Part shown: piece by piece, positions 37,412 to 46,604 of the stretch | Numbering within the stretch: position 1 is the stretch's first letter | Layout: every line of letters begins with the position of its first letter | DNA from: Archegozetes longisetosus | Taxonomy: Eukaryota; Arthropoda; Arachnida; Sarcoptiformes; Trhypochthoniidae | Assembly (NCBI GenBank): GCA_018873245.2 | Contig: JAEMBT020000008.1 | Coordinates: forward strand, 14,371,172 to 14,435,171 | Reading direction: 5' to 3' | DNA length: 64,000 nt | Program-made: the position numbers and the translations under genes | The notes under the pieces: model-generated | Seen by the model: the letters and a program-made list of their open reading frames with translations, nothing else | What the model was told of the DNA's origin: nothing | Databases searched by the model: none

Positions 37412-39647
37412 TCACATATGACGCGTATTGCCAAAGTTAATACCACTTTGATTGGCGCCTTTGTTTGATCCATACTGTAACCCAATAACTCCTTGTCCAG
37501 CCTTCAATTGTTCTTCAGAGAAATTTCTGACATTGGCTTCAGATTCTTTAGGTCCGATTCCTTTAACACCGTATTTTGATGCTTTTCTAGCGAGTGACTG
37601 CAAACAAATTTGAACAGAAGTCAAGTTTTGTTGTTCCCAGAGGTCCACAGTTTGAAACAACTCCTGACTGGGAACTCCTAACTTTCCGGCTCCATCTAAG
37701 AACAAATTGATGTTTTCCATGCATTTAAATGCCATTTGGGAAGTATTGATTTTTTTTATTGTGTTCGGCTGAATAATATTTATTAATCTGAAAATATGCC
37801 AAAAATAATTAGTTTTTATTGTAATGTGGAACTTCAGTATTAGGAAATGCGTTCAAAATATTTAACAGAAAGTCACACACCGGCAAAGAGCAGTTCCATC
37901 CTTTAATGTCTCATAGAATACTTCCTTTTCTCCACTGGTATTGAAATCTTCATTCATTACATCTCTCATCCATTGAAGTAATTGCGATGAGAGCTCAGGA
38001 TCATATTTAGAGTTTATCTGTTGAAAAGAAAAATTTGATAAAAATGTTATTTTCAATTAGAGCGATGTGACAAAATTGATAAAATCAATTATTTGAACGT
38101 ATCGGTGAGTGACAGTCTTTGAGATATAGGATTTGAGAGAAATGGTAAACACCTTTTCCTGTATCCTTAAACGTTCAAATCAAAATATTGTTACTGTACA
38201 GATAGTTTTCAAGTAGAGTTCCTGATAGTTAAGCTATTGCAAGATTAGATTATACCCACTATTTTGGCCCGTATTCCATCTGATAAATTCAATTTTGGAC
38301 AATAGTTTGCAACTATGAAAAGTTTTATTTGATTAGGTTATTGAAAATAAATAAAAAAGACAATACTAACAAATAGTTAGTGCATTAACAAGTTTTGTTA
38401 ACCTTATACAATCAAATATCAAATGAATTGATGATAACTATAAATATTTGTTATCCGAAGATTGATCATAAATTAAATATTAATATACTGAGTAATGACT
38501 ATTTTGAGCCAAATTGAATGCACTTGAAGAGTTAGTAAAAATCAATTGTCAACTATTTCAATGTTGATTGAAATGATGCGTTAATTCAAGTACAAGTACA
38601 ACATGTTTGGCATTCTGAAATTGCATAAATTGTTCACGATTTATCGCTATGTATAATCGTAAATTTGTTTTTGGTAAACTAGCTTTTAGTGAATAAGAGA
38701 GCTGCTTGATTAAAACTGCAGTATAAATCAATTTGTTACGCCTTTATTCTATAAAAAAAATCTAAATTTTACTCAACTTTGCTCTCCTGCCGAAATAAGT
38801 GGAATATTTTGGCGCAATTTATTAAACAAGTTTTTATATATCCAACAAGTAGAAGAGTTACAGACTGGAAAACTGCATTCTAGCTGTTAAGTAAGAATGA
38901 GTTATAGTGTTTGTTAGGTTAGATTCTTTTGTGTTAATTTGTTTGCATAAAGTGCGGCAAAATGAAGGACATTGAGATTTTATTATCATTTTATTAAGAA
39001 TATTACTAGCATCTTAATCAAGAATTGATAAAAAAGGCATAACCTAAGTAAATTGTTTATATCATAAGGACCTGATTGATAATTAGTGTGACATAGTTTC
39101 TACTAATATCAAGTAAATCATAAATTTGTAAAACAACTTCTAGAATAACTCCTAGAATTAAACGATTGTTATCTAACGAACATAAAGCAAGAATCAAGTT
39201 TTATTACACTCGTACTCCAATATTACATGTTTAATGACAGTTTGTTAGATACTAAATGTTCATATTAAAACTAACTTTTACGTGTTCAATTAACTGTTAA
39301 ACTAAAATTAAAACAATTGAGCTGTGACTCAAATTTGAGAATTAAATTAACAAATAATAGAACATTAGTTTAATAGAAAGGAATGTTCAAATTTAGACTT
39401 ATTATAAATGTTAGAAGTTGGCTAAGTTGTACTCAATGGAAAGATAAGTGAGTGTGAGAAAAAGAGCAATTAGATAAACTTACTAAAAGCTCAGGACAAA
39501 CTTTAGAGTAAGTTGAAAGTTAGCAGATTTAGTACTTTAACTGAGACAAGAGGAATAAAAATAGTAAAAGATAACATAAAACAAATCACTTACTTTGCTA
39601 TGAGCTTCAGCAGCAAATCCAGATTTTGCAGCTCTATTGGATGCCAT
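37412..39647 (-). CDS. Mp20: Muscle protein 20 (calponin/transgelin family)
   Basis: Actin-binding muscle protein. Exons 39647-39594 (MASNRAAKSGFAAEAHSK), 38017-37881 and 37787-37412, phases 0 and 2, give 188 residues, matching the arthropod Mp20 length. A single calponin-homology domain spans about residues 20-130 (INSKYDPELSSQLLQWM, LKDGTALCRLIN, MAFKCMENINLFL, VDLWEQQNL). A single C-terminal calponin-like repeat reads IGLQYGSNKGANQSG and ends FGNTRHM. Intron 1 is about 1.6 kb with nothing recognisable in it; muscle enhancers are often placed there, but I see no specific site. Confidence 0.95.
38018..39593 (-). other. Mp20: Mp20 intron 1
   Basis: 1.6 kb of AT-rich intron between a GTAAGT donor and a CAG acceptor. 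No open frame, repeat or element that I can support. Confidence 0.5.
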
Positions 39648-41360
39648 GATAGAAACAATAAAGTTAGTAAACTTAATAAAGAAGAAATAATAATTGATAT
39701 TTGGTGTGTTAGAGCAGATGGTAGTATGAGAGTTACTAGTATAGAATAGGTTGTGAAGTTTCAAATAGAAACCACTTGTTGAACGCCCATAAAACTTCTA
39801 CACTAGACCTTGTATTCCAATCTGTTACGATGTTATCGTCGCATTTACATCATCACTATATTAACATTCGCCGTCTCATTTACTATTGGTTCAAACTAAA
39901 GATGAAAGTTGAGTCAAGTTAGAAATTTGTAAGGTATTAGTTAGAAGGGGCAGTGGGTCACAACATAGGGTTTAGACTTGGAAGGAAGTTCTGTAATGGC
40001 AAAACTACCGCAAGTAAAGTACAGTCGAGACAACACCCATATATGGGTAATGCAGATGAAATGCAGACGTGATTTAACTTATATAGATTCCATAAATGGT
40101 TTTAATCAATTTTATTATTTTTTAAAATATAACGCTACACTTTTAACTACTCCATATCTCATAAATAGGACACTTTTGACAACTTTGAACAAGTTTAACT
40201 CATTTTATTATCGCTATTCAATGTATTAATGCATTGAACAAATGTTTATTCTAACCACTTGTCAATTATACTAAGTGTTCACTAAATGATTCATATTAAC
40301 TGAACAAGTTTTATAAGTTTTATGAAGTCATTCCTTTAAACAAACTTAAAATAGCTTCATATTGAAATATTGAATGGGTTGTTATGCCAAAAATGAATGG
40401 AATATTCTGTGGAAAATGAAAGAGTTAGGTAATCGACAAAAGGAAATGAGTCATCATCTCAACAGTATTTGACTTACCTTAAGCTAAAAGTAAAACTTAT
40501 TGCATGATTAATGTATATAACGGCACTGCTGTGATGGCAATGGACAACCTTTTGGGTGATTGTGAAAGAACCAGCACTCTTTTGATTTTAGGTGTTTCGA
40601 TTCTGGTACGTTATCTGAGATACTCTTTGGTATAGCGAACTCTACGAACCCATTCCTAACTAATTAAGTGAAAAACGATAAGCATTTCAATAGTTTGCTT
40701 AAATAGTATTGAGTAATTCAAGTAGTTTACAAAACTTTGTTAAATATTTGTTGTATAAAACAGCTAAAATGATTCATTTGTGGCTTTTATCAATTTGAAG
40801 TACTTTTTCATTGGACTTTATACTTATTGATCAGTTCTCGTTTCTGGCAATAAAATTGATGGAAAATGAGTCTCAATTGCTCAATATGAATTGGAAAAGT
40901 TTTCATGCAAATAGTAAAATATTGGAAAACTTGTATTTGTAATTAAACTAATCAGAAGAGGTTGAACGGAAATGATTAAGGTTATGATGGTATCTAAAAG
41001 ATACAAAGGGTTTGAATAGCAGATGTTGTTTGAAAGTGACTCACTTTTGAACGTATCTACCATATCATTATAAACGCAACAATTGTTAAAACGTTCAGTA
41101 CATTTATTTTATAATTAACGGTCTCAAAGTTTCCTATAAACCTCAATTTTCAAATTCATATTCATATGACCTTCACTTATATAAAAATGTTATATGAATA
41201 TTGAGCGCATAAAGTGTAAAAAAGGGGACATCATTTTAAAGAATTACTTTCCTATGAATCATTGGTAAAGCAGCAGACAATCACTTCTTTGTAAACGGAT
41301 CAATACATAGACTAAAGCCAATGGGTTTTATCAACTACTTAAAAAAGTTTATCTGCTTTA
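39648..41360. other. Region between Mp20 and TRMT44
   Basis: Holds the Mp20 upstream region and the TRMT44 3' UTR. A minus-strand AATAAA at 41103-41108 could end TRMT44. A 60-codon frame at 40881-41063 and an 83-codon frame at 39978-40229 show no motif. No gene supported. Confidence 0.5.
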
Positions 41361-44029
41361 TCAGCTACTTAACCTACGAATAATTAATGAGAACTGTTTA
41401 CCTTCAAATATATGCTTATGATTTCTGAGTAATGTTTGCAAACCTCCGCATTGATTCTTCAAATGAATCCGCATATCTGAGCTGACTAATTCAGAAATGT
41501 GACTGATCGTTAACTTTCGGTTATCTTTCAACAGTTCATTAGCTATAAGATTTACGATTTGGTTCAATACATCTTTTGCAACCCGAGTGCAATTTCTCAC
41601 TGGTTCAACTTTCTCTCTTGGCTTATATTCATCCAAATCACTGATCTTTTGATGAATGAACTGTTTCCGTTTAACTTTCATGTCACTTTCAATGCTCTGT
41701 TCATAATTCCTTTCATCGCAGATAATACAAATTCTTTTAGTTGAAGGTATACGAAGTTTATCAGACTTGGCATTAAATCCTAACGACTCGCAAACGCTCA
41801 TCAGATATTTAATGTAACAATGATATTGACTGATATTCGATGAAATTCGTTGATATTTAGTTCCATTAAAATCGAATGGGCAACACGGCAATAGAAAGGC
41901 CCTAGTTGAATTTGAAGAATTGGCTGCTATGTATGGGATCCTTATTTTGTAACCGAATGACAAATGTTTAGTGGTTTTATAATTAAATGTTCAATATTCA
42001 TTTAGTTTAATTTATGGGTTAATGCTTAAAACAGATGTCATATACTTTTCATACTTGTCAGCTGCTTTTAGTTCATTTGTCTCTAACTTTGTTTCCTATA
42101 TTTTCAGTATTGTTATATCACTTTAATAAATTATAATCAATATAATAGAAGCTCATTCTACTATACTATTACCTCCAAAAGTCTTTGTTAAACTCTGCAC
42201 CAAAAATTAGGGGAAAGAGATATTAAATCAAAAGTTTTTTTATTTTAAAAAGTTTTATAGTAACTATAGCATGCATTCAGAAGACAGTATTAAGTGTTTT
42301 ATAGAGTGTAGATAGAGTTTTATAGCTTCCCCTCAAAATTTTGACTAATTTTTCGCCAAATTTGAATCTTTACTCAGACTTTTGGAGGTGATAGTACATC
42401 GAGTACAACCGGACAAAAAAGTATAAATGAAAATGTGCGCCTAAGAAACAATAAAAGCCAATAAGAGATTAACCAAATAAGGAAAAGAATGAATGAATGA
42501 TGTTTTCATATTATTTTCATAAATATTATTCCTTATAACGAAACATAAATTCCAAAACTTATCTTTAAGGGAGAATTGTTTACAAGCGTTGTTTACAAAC
42601 TCTTTATCAGTAAAAAGATTAATGCACGTTAAAGTTCATTATTTTGTTTTGCCATAAGTCAGATCTAAACTTAAGTTTATAGAAGTTTCGAAAATATGAA
42701 TTACTTAAATATTAATAGTCTATTAAATACTTAAATCCCTAAGTATGTTATTTGACATGTACTTTTTTGTCCGATTGTACAATGAAAGTGCTTCATAACG
42801 AAGTATCATCAAACGATCAGTTTGATGAAAGGCTTTCTAAACTTGAATCAATTTCGTAAATAGAAACAAGCAAATAATTTAGTGTCTGAAGGACTCGACG
42901 CAAAAACATTCTACATTAATGCAACTATTAATAGACTTTATGATCTGAGCATTAATTTGCAAATTCTAATAATACGTTAACGAAATGCTAGATTTTGGTT
43001 GAATGAAAAGTAGAATAAAATAATGAAATGATAGATACCAAGGCGTCAATTCATCGGAATGATTGCCAATAAGCCAGTCATATTCTGAAAACTTGAGCGA
43101 TTCATCAGATGGAGTGAACACTTTTTCTAATAATTTCACATTAGGCCCATATTTATCCCATATCTTTCTTTTCCTTAGATCAATTCCTATTCCTCTAAAG
43201 CCTTCGTTAGTCAACAAGTAAACTAACAGACCATTACCACATCCAACATCAACAAAACTTTGTTTAGTAGAAGAGCCATTCCTTTGGTTTTCTTGGTTCC
43301 ACAAAACTATTAGATAGGAAGCAATAGCGATATCTTCGAAGACAAACTTGAGCGGATCTGTTGTCTCATACTGTTTCCATAATTGAACCAAATGAGAGCC
43401 ATAACGACTTTTGAGTCTATTATAAGTGAGACAGTACTGATCGACTTCAATCAACCGAAGAGAACCTTCAAATCGATGGCCTTCTAATTCTTGTTGCATC
43501 CATTGACGCAACTTCGGTAACACTGTTTCTCTCAACCAAACTGATGGCAACGATTCTGATAGAAATTCTAATTCGATTTCTTCCGAATCGTTCAGAAAGA
43601 ATTTATAACAACAATCAGGAATTATTTGACTGTCTTTTACTTTTGGAACAAAAATAGTTTGTGAGTTCGAAACATCAATCAAAATAAATTCAATCACACG
43701 TGAATTGTCTGAAGTAGAATTATTAGAATCATTTGCAGTCAAGTGCTTAAGACTTTGCTTAAGAAGTAGTTCTCGAACGACCAGAACCGAGCTTTGATGG
43801 ATTTAATAGAGTTGAGTTTGAAATGACAATATTCCTTGCAGTCAATTAGCTTCTGTTTGATTTCAATGAGTGAACACTTGCGCATCAATTCGTAAATGGT
43901 GTCCAAATGATCAGTGATTTGCCAACAATTCAAGACATGGCATCCCATAACACGTTTGTTTATAACATTCGGACGTTCGATATAAACAGATAATGAGCTC
44001 CAAAAGGAAGACTTAGAGTTAGCCATTAT
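41361..44029 (-). CDS. Trmt44: TRMT44, tRNA(Ser) uridine-44 2'-O-methyltransferase
   Basis: Homologue of yeast Trm44, an S-adenosylmethionine-dependent enzyme methylating the ribose of U44 in tRNA-Ser. Exons 44029-43039 and 41940-41361, joined in phase 2 inside the Trp codon of SDELTPW. Motifs: N-terminal FWSSLSVYIERPNVINKR (human FWAAVEVWLERPQVANKR), VFEDIAIASYLIVLW, the SAM-binding loop VDVGCGNGLLVYLL, GIDLRKRKIWDKYGP, WLIGNHSDELTPW, LLPCCPFDF, LRIPSTKRICII and CGGLQTLLRNH. About 523 residues if one base is missing at the A-run 43793-43795; as given, the frame changes there. The last dozen residues may be intron read-through, because GTAAAC follows HIFEG's second-last codon. The intron carries two MITEs. 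Confidence 0.92.
42166..42394. mobile_element. 229-bp MITE with TA duplication
   Basis: Terminal inverted repeats CTAT(T/C)ACCTCCAAAAGTCT at both ends, with weaker similarity continuing inward to AAAAATTAG. TA lies on each side (42164-42165 and 42395-42396). No coding. In the TRMT44 intron, 11 bp from the next element. Confidence 0.75.
42406..42777. mobile_element. 372-bp MITE, copy 1 of a two-copy family
   Basis: Terminal inverted repeats CAA(C/T)CGGACAAAAAAGTA with TA on each side (42404-42405, 42778-42779). Its whole length aligns, in reverse orientation, with 55175-55602; shared blocks include AAAGTTCATTATTTTGTTTT, AAAAGCCAAT and ATCCCTAAGTATGT. It has no coding capacity, so it is probably a non-autonomous Tc1/mariner-type element. 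Confidence 0.8.
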
Positions 44030-44209
44030 TTGGATAAAACAGAAATAAAGTGTCTCACAATGCACTACAAAAAAATTTATTACTAATACAGTATATGATC
44101 AATTAAAACACAAAATAAGATTCATTTCACAAATTCGAGTCAAAATCAACACAAAAGAGTATATAATTGAAAGTTTGAACTAATAATACATTTCAATGAA
44201 ATCAACGAT
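44030..44209 (-). other. Spacer between ISCU stop and TRMT44 start
   Basis: Only 180 bp separate two genes on the same strand. A minus-strand AATAAA at 44076-44081 is the likely ISCU poly(A) signal, leaving under 50 bp to the TRMT44 start codon. TRMT44's promoter must therefore lie within or near the ISCU 3' UTR, or the two could share a transcript. Confidence 0.5.
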
Positions 44210-44749
44210 TTAAGGGTTTGATTGTTTAGCGTTATCAATAGAACTCTTCTTGACTTTATAATCATTGAGCGCAGCCTTAATAGCATCTTCAGCCAACATA
44301 GAGCAGTGCAATTTGACTGGTGGTAGGGATAGCTCTTTAGCAATGGCTGTATTCTTAATCTTCATAGCTTCATCTATTGTTTTGCCTTTAATCCATTCAG
44401 TAGCCAAAGAACTAGAGGCGATGGCAGAACCGCAACCAAATGTCTTGAACTTAGCGTCGACTATCTTTCCGTTATCATCAACTTTAATCTGTAGTTTCAT
44501 AACATCGCCGCAAGCGGGTGCGCCTACAAGACCAGTTCCAATATTCTTCTCTTTTTTATCAAATGAGCCAACGTTTCGAGGGTTTTCGTAGTGATCGATG
44601 ACCTGATCAGGTATTGAGTTAGAACCCAATTAGTAATTATTGTTGAAAAGATATAATTGAATCGGTGATACCTTTTCGTGATAGAAACGGTTACAATCGG
44701 CGAGTCTTATATTATTAACACTAAGACTTCGCGTGAGGGCACGAAACAT
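44210..44749 (-). CDS. IscU: ISCU, iron-sulfur cluster assembly scaffold
   Basis: Mitochondrial scaffold on which 2Fe-2S clusters are built with the cysteine desulfurase NFS1 and frataxin. Exons 44749-44672 (26 codons) and 44602-44210 give 156 residues. Exon 1 is a mitochondrial presequence, Arg-rich without acids at its start (MFRALTRSLSVNNIRL), and ends YHEK. The mature part is highly conserved: VIDHYENPRNVGSF, GLVGAPACGDVMKLQI, KTFGCGSAIASSS and the LPPVKLHCSM segment containing the HSC20/HSPA9-binding LPPVK. The three cluster cysteines (PAC, FGC, LHC) are all present. The C-terminal extension (KKSSIDNAKQSNP) is slightly longer than in humans. Confidence 0.97.
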
Positions 44750-45260
44750 CTCTTTTAGATTTACAACCAGTTAATAAATAGTTTAAAGGAGTTGTTGTCA
44801 AATAGGATTCAGTTTTGATGAGAAATATGTATTAAATTAATTTGAAGATAATAACGATAAACACAAGTGAAGGTAAAAAATAAGCATAGTTTCATCATAA
44901 AAACTATTAATCGCAATAATAGCAGTTATTATAGTGTTTTCAAACGACATCTATCGCAACAAAATACTATAACTATAAATATTTCTTTTAGTTTTAAATA
45001 ACTTTTCAATAGAAAACAATCGATTGAATCATATTAAAACACGTAATAATTGAAGTAATTAAGAAATAAATTATAATTCGTAGAAATAAAATAAATTCAG
45101 TGATGTTTAGATCAATTTAAAAAATACTTAAAAGAGTCATTATTTAGATTCATAAATAACGTGAAGGAATAGGAGTAAATTGAATGTCATATTGAGAGGA
45201 GTTGTCTCTCAGTCTGTTTTGTAATTCAAATAATCAGACGAAACGGTCAATTAACTGAAA
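44750..45260. promoter_or_regulatory. Shared upstream region of ISCU and Snx3
   Basis: 511 bp between divergent start codons. It must contain both promoters and 5' UTRs. AT-rich, no clear TATA/Inr pair. A bidirectional promoter is possible from spacing only. Confidence 0.45.
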
Positions 45261-45927
45261 ATGATGGCAGCGGATGGATTACCACAGGAGGCAACACGTC
45301 GTCTACAAGCAAAGAAGCAAACATTGGACGACGCATACGCTGTACCAGCAAACTTCTTGGAGATTGATGTGGTCAACCCTATAACTCATGGGATCGCAAG
45401 AAATAGATATACAGACTATGAAGTCAGGATGAGAGTGAGTATCACACCATTCGATCAGTTGATCGGCTTTCGGTCAGCTGGTCGGCTTTCGGTCAGTTGA
45501 TCGGCTTTCGGTCAGTTGATCGGCTTTCGGTCAGTTGATCAGCCCTCCGATCAACTGATCAGCTCTTCGATCAGTTACTAATTGATTGATTTGGTCTCAG
45601 AGCAATTTACCAGTTTTTAAGCTGAAAGAGTCGAGCGTTCGCCGAAGATATAGTGACTTCGAGTGGTTAAGGAGTGAACTGGAGAGAGACTCGAAAATAG
45701 TAGTTCCACCTCTTCCTGGTAAGGCTTGGAAGAGACAAATGCCCTTCAGAAATGACGAGGGAATCTTTGAGGAAGACTTTATCGAAGAACGAAGGAAAGG
45801 TTTGGAACAATTTATCAATAAAGTCGCGGGACATCCTTTGGCTCAAAATGAAAGATGTCTTCATATGTTTCTTCAGGAGCCAGTAATCGATAAGACTTAC
45901 GTTCCGGGAAAGATTAGAAATACATAA
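45261..45927 (+). CDS. Snx3: Sorting nexin 3
   Basis: PX-domain protein that binds PI3P on early endosomes and works with retromer, for example in Wntless recycling. Exons 45261-45434 and 45601-45927, phase 0, give 166 residues, the usual SNX3 size with no BAR domain. The PX domain spans about residues 30-150: FLEIDVVNP, YEVRMRSNLPVFKLKES, the PI3P-binding RRYSDFEWL, the PPLPGK proline loop, the basic RR of EERRKGLEQF, and the C-terminal AGHPLAQNERCLHMFLQE. Two in-frame ATGs begin the frame; the second (45264) gives the more SNX3-like MAADG start. The 166-bp intron is largely a 19-bp minisatellite. A poly(A) signal candidate is at 46293-46298. Confidence 0.95.
45451..45578. repeat. 19-bp minisatellite filling the Snx3 intron
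   Basis: Four near-perfect tandem units of GATCGGCTTTCGGTCAGTT, flanked by diverged units (GATCAGCCCTCCGATCAACT, GATCAGCTCTTCGATCAGTT). Because the intron is only 166 bp, the array makes up most of it. The unit contains GATC palindromes, so strand slippage is easy. Confidence 0.92.
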
Positions 45928-46604
45928 GTTTTAAATTAACCTGAGCTAAAATATATTTGAATTAATATAATTATTATCGATCTATGAGTTATTTAGTTAA
46001 TTATTATAACAGAGAAATTATATGTAATCAAAACGATTCTTCGAAAGTGGAAATGCTTTTGACACATAACATATATATTTATAATCTTAAGAACTCGGTG
46101 TTTAAAGAATGACAAACAATCTATAAACAAAATGGGGAACTGAATGGTTATTGATTTAATCACCAATTTTTGTATGAACTCATAACTGATATCATTTTTA
46201 CCTATTCTTTTCGTTATTACAAATTCTCAATGCCTGTTGCTCTGTGATGTCCTCAGATTCTTCTCTATATCCCTTAAAACCAATTAATCACAAATAAAAT
46301 GTTTTAATTTATTGTTAAATATGGTGCCCATTATATTGAGATATTTATATGACATATATTTTTATTAAATTTAACAAAATTAAGAGCAAGATGTTAGTAA
46401 TGAATGGCACAACTTTTATATAGTTATCACATAATCATTATAATTGAATCTTTCAATACATTCAAATACTGAAAATATGATTATAAAAGAGAGAGATATA
46501 ATTACAAATGAATTAAGACATAATTAAAAATGATAGGCTTTGGTATAATGAAATCACAGGAACACAGGTAATATAAATATACCATAAGATTGCAAAAATT
46601 GTGA
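45928..46604. other. Convergent 3' region of Snx3 and CLCA
   Basis: Both genes end here. Plus-strand AATAAA at 46293-46298 fits Snx3; minus-strand AATAAA at 46371-46376 fits CLCA. The rest is AT-rich with no other feature. Confidence 0.5.

Noticed and set aside
44265-44591. 108-codon plus-strand frame opposite ISCU
   Set aside because: Antisense shadow of the ISCU coding exon.
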